Source of the DNA: an uncultured Collinsella sp.
GTDB taxonomy: Bacteria > Actinomycetota > Coriobacteriia > Coriobacteriales > Coriobacteriaceae
Direction of reading: 5' to 3'
Length of the DNA stretch: 6,059 nucleotides
Assembly (NCBI GenBank): GCA_900548565.1
Contig: URKV01000108.1
Span: 1-6,059, forward strand
Made by a program: the position numbers and the translations under genes. Shown piece after piece: positions 1 to 6,059 of the stretch. Below the pieces are notes generated by a model, which worked only from the letters and a program-made list of their open reading frames with translations, had not been told where the DNA came from and searched no databases. Every line of letters begins with the position of its first letter. Positions within the stretch are counted from its first letter, which is position 1.

Positions 1-48
1 TCTACACGCGTAAGATCGTCGGCAGCGTCAGATGTGTATAAGAGACAG
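1..48 (+). other. Nextera P5-side sequencing adapter (artefact)
   Basis: This is not genomic sequence. Bases 1-7 are the tail of the P5 adapter, 8-15 (GCGTAAGA) match a Nextera i5 index, 16-29 (TCGTCGGCAGCGTC) are the read-1 primer part, and 30-48 (AGATGTGTATAAGAGACAG) are the 19-bp Tn5 mosaic end. Genomic DNA begins at 49. Open frames that start here produce the spurious N-termini MYKRQ and MCIRD. Confidence 0.98.
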
Positions 49-1901
49 GGCAAGCCCTGCAAGCCCGGCACATCGGAATCGCTCATGATGCCCATGTCGA
101 TATTCCGGCGCGAGGTCTCCCCCGTCTCGCCATCGAGCTTGGTCGCCAGCGCCAGGAACTCCTGGGCGCCGAGCGCAAACATCGGCGAGGCGAGCAGCGG
201 CATAAGGCCCTGCGCCGTATCGGCCGGATTGGCGAGCGCGCAGACCAGGGCACGCACCGTCTGCACCTCGGCTGCCTGGGCAAAGACCGAGCCGCCTGCG
301 ATGACGCAGTCGAGCCCCTGATCGCGGAAGGCCTGGGCGTAGACATCGGCGTTGGTCATGCGGCCCAGCAGCAGTACCATGCCGCCCTGGGGCTGGCCGG
401 CATCGGCAAGCGCGCGGAAGCGCTCGGCGATCGCGCGGGCCTTGGCCTGTGTGCGCTCCTGCATACTGCCGCCGGCAACAAAGAGGGCCTGGCGGCGCGA
501 GGCGTCCGCCACCAGCGTGTCCTTGCGGCCGTCGCTCGCCTCAAGATCCAAAAAGCCCTGCATCAGGCCGCCGTCATCGCCGTCGAAGACGCGTGCCACG
601 TAACGCAGTACCTCGTCATGGCTGCGGAAGTTGCGCACGAGTTTGACGAGTTCGCCGGCAGGGGCATCGGCCACGGCAGTCGCCTCGGGCGCGGCAGACG
701 AGCCCACCTTGCGCTCCTGACGACGGAACACCTCGACCTCGGCGCCACGGAAGCGATAGATGGACTGCTGCGCATCGCCCACGGTGCACAGCGCGCGCTC
801 CCCCGCACCCGTCAGGTAGCGTATCAGATCGACCTGCATCTGGTCGGTATCCTGAAACTCATCGATCATGACCATCTTAAAGCGGCCCTCGTACGCAGCA
901 CGGATGGCAGGGTAATCGCGCAGGGCCTCGTAGGCCATACGCAGCAGGTCGTTATTATCGAGGGCGGACTGGGCAGCCTTCAGCGCGCGATACTCAGCCT
1001 CCACGGAACGGGCCAGGCCCACCAGCGCATCGAGCGCCGGGCCACCGCAGGCAAGCACGATATTGATAAACGCATCGGCGGCCTCGGCCTTGAGCAGCTC
1101 GACCTGCTCCTTAGGGAATGCCTTGCTCGCGCGCGGCATGGTGCACGACATCATGAGTCGCGCCGCATCCTCCATGGTTTTGCCACTCGCCTCGAACGCG
1201 TCAATGGCGTCGAGTGCCATCTGCGCCTTCTCGGTCGCGGCCTTGCTTGCGCCCAGCGCCGCGCGATAGGCATCGGCGAGTGCCGAGGTATCGGCCTGCC
1301 CGCGCGCCACGCACACGTCGTCCATACCGCCCGGCAACTGGCTCGACAGCTCCAGCAGGTCGCGCACCAGGCCCTTGATGGTCGCGCCAGCGCCAAAGGA
1401 ACCGCCCTCGCCCGCCATGGGATACCAGGCATAGAGGGCCTTGAGCGATGCCGCGAGCTCGGGGGCGGCATCGGGCGCCGTCGCGCGGGCCAACACATGC
1501 TCAACAGCCTGGTCCATAAGCTCGTCGGTATCGGTGAGCACCGTGAACTCGGGGTCGATGCCCAGCTCCAGCGCATGCGCGCGCAGGATACGCGAGCACA
1601 TGCCGTGAATGGTCGAGATCCACGCGTCGTCGACGGTCAGTGCTTCCTCGTCCATGCCCTCGTCGATAAGCGCACGGCGCACGCGGTCACGGATCTCGGC
1701 CGCGGCATCTTTGGTAAAGGTAATGGCGAGCACCTGGTCAAGATGTTCAACGAACGGACCGGATTCAGGCGAGAGCGCGTAGACGATGCGACGCGTGAGG
1801 GTAAAGGTCTTGCCCGAACCGGCGCCCGCCGAGACAAACAGCGGACGGTCGAGCGTTTTGACAATCTGCAGCTGTTGCGGCATCAAAGTCGAAAGATCCA
1901 T
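49..1901 (-). CDS. addA: AddA-like ATP-dependent helicase/nuclease subunit A, N-terminal 617 codons (3' end cut by contig edge)
   Basis: I translated this frame by hand; it is open from ATG 1901 to the insert edge. It is a superfamily-1 UvrD/RecB-type helicase. Walker A AGAGSGKT is at residues 25-32, motif Ia AITFTKDAAAEIRDR at 59-73, and STIHGMCSRILR at 96-107. Walker B DEFQDTD is at 347-353, motif III (GDAQQSIYRFRGAE) at 375-388 and motif IV NFRS at 424-427. AddA proteins usually have about 1200 residues, so roughly half is present. The last helicase motifs and the expected C-terminal nuclease domain are missing. By family knowledge AddA is the 3'-5' translocating motor, and its nuclease cuts one strand of a resected DNA end. 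The call AddA rather than a lone UvrD rests on the AddB-like gene directly upstream. The ATG is 3 nt after the addB stop, and the only SD (AGGAGG) lies 12 nt upstream, a rather long spacing. No nearer in-frame start is usable, because the GTG at 1910 is followed by TAG. Confidence 0.9.
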
Positions 1902-1904
1902 GGT

Positions 1905-4900
1905 CTACACGTTCCTCCTTACAAACGTTCCTTCGTGGTTATACGAGCAGCGCGCATGCGCGGCCTGAGCCGACGTCGGGTCGACGGCGGCAACGTTGCC
2001 TGCCTCGAGCTCGCGCAGGCGCTCGGCGATGCCGGCCTCAACGCGATCGAGCAGGGCGTCGAAGTCCATGCTGCCACCCTCGCCGGGGAAACCTTTCTTA
2101 AGGCCCGGGATGCGACCGTCGCCGCGCTCTTCCTCGAGCAGCTCGGCGCTCGCGGCACCGCGCAACGCCGGCTTGCCGCCCTTGGTCGAAAAGTAGAGCG
2201 CCGCGCGGGTGTCCAAATCCAGCGCCCGGCGCATGGCCTGGGCGTAGATGAGCGTTTGGGTATGTGGTGGCAACCAGCGCGGATCGTCGATGGGCGCCGT
2301 GCCCGATTCCTCGTCGCGCACCGTGGGGTCGGCGAGCTTAAACTCCTCAACGCCCGAACGATGCTTGTAGTCGATTACCACGGCGCGATTCTCGGCATCC
2401 ACATCCACGCGGTCGATACGCCCGCCGAGCGGCCAACCGGCATACTCGACTTTAAGATCGTTAAAGGCAAACTCCAGGTAGCGTGGAGCAAAAGGAGTCA
2501 GCGCCTCGGCTTCATAGGCAAGCACACCCTCCAGCTGCGGCAGAATCTCGGCCACCTGGCGCTCCTCTACCGGAGAGAGCGGCACGAGCGGACCCTCGTT
2601 GCCACGCTTGGAGGCATGCTCGGCCAATGTCTCGTCAAAGACCTCGCGCAGCAGCTCCTGAGCGCGCGGCAGGTTCTCGGGCGTCACGCGCTCCATGCCT
2701 TCCTGGGGCAGACGGGCGTGCAGATGCTCCAGCACGTCGTGGACAAAGTTGCCCTTCTCCATATTGCCAAAGCCGGCGTCGATCGACTGGGGCTTCACGC
2801 GGTACGAGACGAACCAGCATAGCGGGCAGGTCGAATAGGCCTCGATCTGCGAAGCGGACGTCAGGCGCGGCACCAGCGGCGCGTCCTCACCCTCGCCATC
2901 GCGACGGCGCAGGACCAGATACGGAATGGCTTCATCGCTCAGGTGCTGAGGAGCTTCGCAGGTCACGCGCTCGCGCCTAAGACCTTCGCCTGCCGCGGGA
3001 TCAAAGTCAGCGATGATATCGCCCTCGCCCACGCGCGTGGGTTTGACAGCGCCAGAGGCCTTAGCGTTGCCAGCGGCCCTAGCGTTGCCAGCGGCCTCGG
3101 CATGCACCCGCAACTCGGTCCATACGGCTGCCGGGTAGCACTCGCGTGCCTGGCGATCGTGCGTCACGCGGGCGAGCGCGACCGGACCGCTCGCCGCCTG
3201 CATTGCACGGCCAAAGCGCACGCGCAGAAGAGCGGCAGGCTCCAAAGACACGCCGTCGCGGCGCAGCTCGGCCGTCAACGTGGCAAGCGGGCCCTCTTCG
3301 TGCGAAAGCGGATAGCTGTCCAGGTCGACATCGGCAAACAGCACGGCATCGTAGCTGCCGGGGCGCAGAACCGCCGCATCGGCAAGCGGAGCAAAACGAA
3401 CCTGAGCACGTGGCGTGCGATCGACCTCGTAGGTCTCGTAATCGTAAGCGGTACTGCGCTTGTCCACCTTGGTTCGAACGCCGTCGAGAACCGGCACGGT
3501 CGCGGCCTGCGACACGTCGAGCGCGCGAGCATCATTCATAAGGATGTCGATGGCATGGCGCAGCAAAGCCGTCTCCGCCTGGCGACGGGCCTGGCCGTCA
3601 AGACCGCCTAGAGCGCGATCGGGCAGCGCCTCTGCAACGGCGAGCATGGCCTTGAGCGCCGTCACGGGTTTGTCGCGCCACAGCGCCTGAAACACGTCCG
3701 AGACCACGCACGGCACATTCTTAAACCAGTTATCGTCGTTGGCGGCCTTGCGGGCGCCCCTCACCTGGCCCTGCACACTCTGCAGCAGGCTCTTGACGCC
3801 CGCAGTGGTCTTGCTGCGCGACAGGCGCATGTTCTTGTCGAAGCCGCGGGCGCTCGCGGCGTCAGTACCCGAAAGCGGGCTATAAATCCAGTCGGTAAGC
3901 TCTGGAGCGGGCCACCACTCGGTCTTGGAAGCGGTGCCCTCGTCGGCGGCTTTCATACGCTCGATCAGGTTGGCGAGCGCCGTAAACTGCCTGCCCGCGA
4001 TGGACTGGGAAAACGCCGTGAACTCGGTCGTCTCGGACGCAATGTGACGCGCCGCCAGACGAGAGGCGAGCTCACCGAACAGCTGGGATGCCCGGGCAGA
4101 AACAACGAGCACGCGCACAGGGTCGGCGGGCGTTGCAGTAGCTTTATCGGCCTTGGACTCCTTGTGCGCTTTCACCAACTTATCGATGGCGTCCGCATAG
4201 ACATGAGCACGGGCATGGGGGCCGGCGACCTCAATAAAGGCAGGCTGAGCGGCGGCCCCGCAAGCGACATCAGACACGACGGCGTCCTCCCCCAGCGGCG
4301 CAATCTCAAACAGCACACCGCGGGCATCAAATGCCGTGGCAAGCTCCTCGCGCATCGCCGCCTGCTCGCGGTCAAGCAGCATGACGACCTCTCCCCCATT
4401 GTTCGCCACGGCAGACAGCAGCTCGAGCAGACCGTGCGTAAACGACGTGATACCGCGCACGCATACGGCGCGGGCGCACGCCGGCAGGCTATCGGCCAGG
4501 GCACCGGCCATAATGTCGGCTGCCTCGCAGGGCTCGACCATATCTCGACGGTCCAAACCGCCCGCGTAGGCACGCAAAAGCTCGAATACGCGAGCCTCGG
4601 CGTCGCTCTTGGGATCGGGACGGCAAACGTCGCCGCAGCAGCGCTCGGCACCCGTCCCCGCTACGCCCGGCAGCACATCGCGGGCCATGCGCGCGAGCAT
4701 GCGCACCGTGCCCTGGCTGCGCGAAAGCGGCTGCAGGTCGGCATCATCGAGGCGCGTGACCATGTCCGAAAACAGCATCTGGCGCTGCAGGTTGTCGACG
4801 AAACCGCGCCCGTCGCCCAAAAGCTCCCAAAGCGAGCGAAGCCACGATGTGGGCGTCTTGTAGTCGATACCCAGCGAAACGCCGGCTTCCGCCGCATCAT

Positions 4901-5039
4901 GACGGCACAGGTCGAGCTCGGCAAACGTTTGTGCCAGCAACACGGCACGCCCGTGACGGGCAATAAGGTCGGCAAGCAGCGCCGACTCGGCATCGCTCAA
5001 ATCCGTGCCGGCATTGGTGGTATAGATTCGAACAGGCAT
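1905..5039 (-). CDS. addB: AddB-like helicase/nuclease subunit B with C-terminal PD-(D/E)XK nuclease domain
   Basis: This is a complete 1044-residue protein; B. subtilis AddB has about 1166. About residues 1-700 fit the inactive helicase-like part of AddB/RecC, but there is no GxxGxGKT Walker A near the N-terminus, so ATP binding looks lost as in RecC. The nuclease domain begins around SASQIEAYSTCPLC (728-741). It shows GNFVH with His767, GGRIDRVD with Asp876, VIDYK with Asp890 and Lys892, and QTLIY with Gln928 and Tyr932. These fit the RecB-type catalytic set H...D...D-x-K...QxxxY, so the nuclease should be active. Canonical AddB has four Cys holding an Fe-S cluster. Here the first is present (Cys738, with Cys741 nearby), but the C-terminal trio reads His1028, Cys1031, Gly1037. 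Start: ATG 5039, with GGAGG at 5047-5043, only 3 nt away. It is translationally coupled to addA downstream. Expected role: double-strand-break end processing with AddA in the cytoplasm. Confidence 0.88.
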   Translation of the reverse strand: MPVRIYTTNAGTDLSDAESALLADLIARHGRAVLLAQTFAELDLCRHDAAEAGVSLGIDYKTPTSWLRSLWELLGDGRGFVDNLQRQMLFSDMVTRLDDADLQPLSRSQGTVRMLARMARDVLPGVAGTGAERCCGDVCRPDPKSDAEARVFELLRAYAGGLDRRDMVEPCEAADIMAGALADSLPACARAVCVRGITSFTHGLLELLSAVANNGGEVVMLLDREQAAMREELATAFDARGVLFEIAPLGEDAVVSDVACGAAAQPAFIEVAGPHARAHVYADAIDKLVKAHKESKADKATATPADPVRVLVVSARASQLFGELASRLAARHIASETTEFTAFSQSIAGRQFTALANLIERMKAADEGTASKTEWWPAPELTDWIYSPLSGTDAASARGFDKNMRLSRSKTTAGVKSLLQSVQGQVRGARKAANDDNWFKNVPCVVSDVFQALWRDKPVTALKAMLAVAEALPDRALGGLDGQARRQAETALLRHAIDILMNDARALDVSQAATVPVLDGVRTKVDKRSTAYDYETYEVDRTPRAQVRFAPLADAAVLRPGSYDAVLFADVDLDSYPLSHEEGPLATLTAELRRDGVSLEPAALLRVRFGRAMQAASGPVALARVTHDRQARECYPAAVWTELRVHAEAAGNARAAGNAKASGAVKPTRVGEGDIIADFDPAAGEGLRRERVTCEAPQHLSDEAIPYLVLRRRDGEGEDAPLVPRLTSASQIEAYSTCPLCWFVSYRVKPQSIDAGFGNMEKGNFVHDVLEHLHARLPQEGMERVTPENLPRAQELLREVFDETLAEHASKRGNEGPLVPLSPVEERQVAEILPQLEGVLAYEAEALTPFAPRYLEFAFNDLKVEYAGWPLGGRIDRVDVDAENRAVVIDYKHRSGVEEFKLADPTVRDEESGTAPIDDPRWLPPHTQTLIYAQAMRRALDLDTRAALYFSTKGGKPALRGAASAELLEEERGDGRIPGLKKGFPGEGGSMDFDALLDRVEAGIAERLRELEAGNVAAVDPTSAQAAHARCSYNHEGTFVRRNV
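1914..1919 (-). promoter_or_regulatory. addA Shine-Dalgarno inside the end of addB
   Basis: AGGAGG on the minus strand is both the Shine-Dalgarno for addA and the codons for Arg1041-Arg1042 of AddB, which ends RRNV-stop. The addB stop TAG (1907-1905) falls between this site and the addA ATG (1901), which suggests translational coupling. The spacing to ATG is 12 nt. Confidence 0.8.
3042..3095 (-). repeat. Tandem hexapeptide repeat in the AddB linker
   Basis: Three in-frame 18-nt units encode AAGNAR, AAGNAK and ASGAVK (AddB residues 649-654, 655-660, 661-666). At DNA level the cleanest pair is 3062-3079 and 3080-3097 with 17 of 18 bases equal; the third unit is degenerate. It lies between the helicase-like part and the nuclease domain, where an Ala/Gly-rich flexible linker would be tolerated. 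Confidence 0.75.
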
Positions 5040-5121
5040 GGTCCTCCGCTCAAACTGTTCGCAATAATCAATGCATCCATCCTACCCGCCCACGCGGACA
5101 GATTTGCCCCACGCCAACAGA

Positions 5122-5210
5122 TTTGATCCCTTGGGGACGGAGGAAAATGGATCACAGTGGGGGTCAGTCTAACCCGGTGATCCGTTTTCCTCCGTCCCCA
5201 AGGGATCAAA
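5122..5210. repeat. Long inverted repeat, 34-bp arms with 21-nt loop
   Basis: The left arm at 5122-5155 and the right arm at 5177-5210 are reverse complements over 34 bases with one mismatch (T5148 against G5184). The loop at 5156-5176 can form a further small stem, GGGT with ACCC. The arms contain GATCCCTTGGGGACGGAGG. On neither strand is the repeat itself followed by a new T-run, so it is not a simple intrinsic terminator. Its right end shares the A-run 5208-5213 with the neighbouring terminator. I see no transposase and no clear target-site duplication. It could be a REP- or MITE-like intergenic repeat; copy number cannot be judged from this window. Confidence 0.9.
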
Positions 5211-5233
5211 AAACCGCCCCCGTAGGGACGGTT
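5208..5233 (-). terminator. Intrinsic terminator of the YerC-like gene
   Basis: Read on the minus strand, AACCG-T-CCC pairs with GGG-G-CGGTT around a 4-nt loop (5233 to 5212), giving an 8-bp stem with one mismatch. A run of six T follows (5213-5208). It lies 26 nt after the stop codon at 5260 and should separate this gene from addB. Confidence 0.8.
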
Positions 5234-5259
5234 CTTCGTAATTCAATGTTGTCGCCGGC

Positions 5260-5559
5260 CTACTCGCCATCCTCCAACTTAATGAGGATCTTGCGGTAGC
5301 CACCGTACTCGCCGTTCAGCGCCTTTGAAACGCGGCTCACCGTGGTGGACGAAGCGCCGGTACGGGCCTGAACCTCAACATAAGGCTCGCCCTCGTCCAA
5401 ATAGCGCGCAACCTGCAAACGCTGAGAAAGGTCGCAAATCTCGCGCGGCGTGCAGATATCGGTCAAAAACGCTTGGATATCCTTCTCGTCGTCCAAAAGG
5501 CTAAATGCGTGGACCAGCTGCTTGACATCAGGCTTGTCAAACATGTTCTCGATATTCAT
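5260..5559 (-). CDS. yerC: YerC/YecD-family TrpR-like DNA-binding regulator
   Basis: This 99-residue protein matches the YerC/YecD family of Trp-repressor-like proteins, which normally have about 100 residues, so it looks full length. Typical features are the all-helical N-terminal part with DICTPREICDLSQRLQVARYL (35-54, shared family core) and a helix-turn-helix at about 60-80 containing TGASSTTVSRVSKAL. The family is related to TrpR, but its ligand and targets are not established to my knowledge, so tryptophan sensing should not be assumed. ATG 5559 is preceded only by weak SD-like GGCGG (5570-5566, 6 nt away). Met6 is an alternative start with no better site. It is followed by its own terminator and preceded by a likely promoter with an extended -10, so it is probably monocistronic. 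The symbol follows the B. subtilis family name. Confidence 0.88.
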   Translation of the reverse strand: MNIENMFDKPDVKQLVHAFSLLDDEKDIQAFLTDICTPREICDLSQRLQVARYLDEGEPYVEVQARTGASSTTVSRVSKALNGEYGGYRKILIKLEDGE

Positions 5560-5635
5560 CGATCACCGCCAAACCCGCCAAAAGGCATCGAAGTTGATAC
5601 TGACATCGGGCATCGTTCGCCCGTTCCATGCAATA

Positions 5636-5659
5636 GGGCAACGCCTGTGGCTTTTGCCC
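5636..5659 (-). promoter_or_regulatory. Hairpin/dyad at the predicted 5' end of the yerC transcript
   Basis: On the minus strand GGGCAA (5659-5654) pairs with TTGCCC (5641-5636), and inside it GCC pairs with GGC around a 3-nt loop with a small asymmetric internal loop. No T-run follows on either strand, so it is not a terminator. It begins about where transcription from the -10 at 5670-5665 would start, so it is either a 5'-end RNA hairpin or an operator-like dyad. Confidence 0.5.
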
Positions 5660-5664
5660 GTAGC

Positions 5665-5695
5665 AGTGTAGCACACCACCAAACTAAAGCGACAA
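5665..5695 (-). promoter_or_regulatory. Candidate sigma-70-type promoter with extended -10 for yerC
   Basis: On the minus strand TGC-TACACT (5673-5665) fits an extended -10 (TGnTAnAnT). TTGTCG (5695-5690) is a possible -35, but the 19-nt spacer is longer than ideal, so the extended -10 is the main evidence. It lies about 106 nt upstream of the yerC ATG. Confidence 0.45.
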
Positions 5696-5883
5696 GACTC
5701 TCTGCCAGCGGCGCGTTTTTCAGGACGAACGCCGTTTAGAAACCATATGCGCACGTAAGCTCCACGAATATTTGAGACAATGGGCGCCCAAACACCGCGG
5801 CGCGCCCGCGCAACCATCCAGGTCGCCGCCGCAAGCCGCTTCACGCGACGCCAGCAACCCCGGCGCAAGAAAGGATTCACACC

Positions 5884-6015
5884 ATGCGCTTTATGCTTAA
5901 CTGGCTCTTCACCTCGATCGCCATCGCGATCGCCACGTTCCTCGTCCCCGGTATCCAACCCTTCGGCTTTGCCGAGACCTGGGTCTGCTTTGCCTTTGTG
6001 GGACTGTTCCTGAAC
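5884..6015 (+). CDS. YvlD-like / phage-holin-4-2-type small membrane protein, first 44 codons (3' end cut by contig edge)
   Basis: The frame starts at ATG 5884, 8 nt after AAAGGA (5870-5875), a good Shine-Dalgarno. It reads 44 residues to the adapter junction. The N-terminus MRFMLNWLFTSIAIAIATFL is a hydrophobic membrane segment, followed by VPGIQPFGF and the start of a second segment (about 32-44, VCFAFVGLFLN). The pattern of a short N-terminus, an Asn-Trp pair, a membrane helix, then Val-Pro-Gly-Ile resembles the PF04020 family (YvlD, often labelled phage holin family 4-2). That family has small proteins of about 110-130 residues with several membrane helices and no firmly established function; the holin label does not mean it belongs to a phage. 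Met4 is a possible alternative start but lies further from the SD. Only about a third is visible, so the family call is moderate. Confidence 0.7.
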
Positions 6016-6059
6016 CTGTCTCTTATACACATCTCCGAGCCCACGAGACTCCTGAGCAT
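6016..6059 (+). other. Nextera P7-side sequencing adapter (artefact)
   Basis: Bases 6016-6034 (CTGTCTCTTATACACATCT) are the Tn5 mosaic end, 6035-6049 (CCGAGCCCACGAGAC) the read-2 primer part, and 6050-6057 (TCCTGAGC) match a Nextera i7 index. The last two bases AT begin the P7 tail. Genomic DNA ends at 6015. Confidence 0.98.

Larger units (their letters stand above)
5560..5883. other. Divergent intergenic region between yerC and the membrane protein gene
   Basis: These 324 bases between divergent starts contain no convincing gene. They hold the candidate yerC promoter (5665-5695) and a hairpin (5636-5659). The part nearer the plus-strand gene contains a perfect 10-bp palindrome, TGGGCGCCCA, at 5781-5790 and a GC-rich stretch. 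I could not find a clear -35/-10 pair for the plus-strand gene. An open frame on the minus strand crosses the region but starts within the right adapter and has no family resemblance. Confidence 0.7.

Noticed and set aside
618..2822. 734-codon plus-strand open frame antisense to addA and addB
   Set aside because: It overlaps two minus-strand genes with clear helicase and nuclease motifs. Its own translation shows no recognisable domain and is rich in Arg, His and Gly, as expected of an antisense frame in GC-rich coding DNA.
5040..5070. Possible LexA/SOS box upstream of addB (CGAAC half-site near 5057-5061)
   Set aside because: Only one half-site is present; the matching GTTCG half at the right spacing is absent.
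5098..5125. Direct repeat ACAGATTTG at 5098-5106 and 5117-5125
   Set aside because: It is short, with only two copies beside the inverted repeat, and no matching copy lies on the other side as a target-site duplication would require.
4044..5126. 360-codon plus-strand open frame antisense to the start of addB
   Set aside because: It has no recognisable family, runs through the addB start and its upstream region, and has shadow-like composition.
5122..5210. CRISPR-like or phage attachment site reading of the inverted repeat
   Set aside because: There are no direct repeats with spacers, no cas genes, no integrase and no tRNA nearby.
5147..5299. 50-codon plus-strand frame with an SD-like GGAGG just before its ATG
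   Set aside because: Both the SD-like site and the start lie in an arm of the inverted repeat. The frame then runs antisense through the terminator and the end of yerC, and the peptide has no recognisable family.
5563..6030. 155-codon minus-strand frame beginning MYKRQ
   Set aside because: Its start lies in the Nextera mosaic end, and it crosses the membrane-protein gene and the promoter region antisense.

Overview
The window looks like gut Coriobacteriia DNA (Actinomycetota, most like Collinsella). I infer this from the high GC content, strong Shine-Dalgarno sites, a two-gene addB-addA operon of the low-GC/Coriobacteriia type, and a neighbouring YerC/YecD-family TrpR-like gene. The genus is a judgement from memory, not a search. 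The genomic insert is only bases 49-6015. Both ends are Illumina Nextera adapters with sample indexes, so the two outermost genes are cut by the end of the assembled piece, not by biology.

Layout, left to right. Bases 1-48 are the P5-side adapter. Bases 49-1901, minus strand, hold the N-terminal half of an AddA-like UvrD/RecB-type helicase; the reading frame stays open to the insert edge. Bases 1905-5039, minus strand, hold a complete 1044-residue AddB-like protein with a C-terminal PD-(D/E)XK nuclease domain. Bases 5040-5259 are intergenic, with a 34-bp-arm inverted repeat and an intrinsic terminator. Bases 5260-5559, minus strand, hold a YerC/YecD-family TrpR-like regulator. Bases 5560-5883 are a divergent intergenic region with a likely promoter and hairpin for the regulator. 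Bases 5884-6015, plus strand, hold the first 44 residues of a small membrane protein of the YvlD/phage-holin-4-2 type. Bases 6016-6059 are the P7-side adapter.

How the genes work together. AddB and AddA are expected to form the AddAB helicase-nuclease that processes double-strand breaks for RecA-dependent recombination and degrades linear foreign DNA. They are transcribed addB then addA with a 3-nt gap, and the addA Shine-Dalgarno lies inside the last codons of addB, so translational coupling is likely. The regulator lies upstream on the same strand but is separated from addB by its own terminator, so it is probably a separate transcription unit. The membrane protein is divergent and probably unrelated.

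I see no new defence system or mobile element with genes here. The points most worth a second look are the apparent loss of two of the four Fe-S ligands and of the Walker A motif in AddB, the long inverted repeat beside the terminator, and the dyad at the predicted start of the regulator transcript. Several long plus-strand open frames across addA and addB are antisense shadows and are not annotated.
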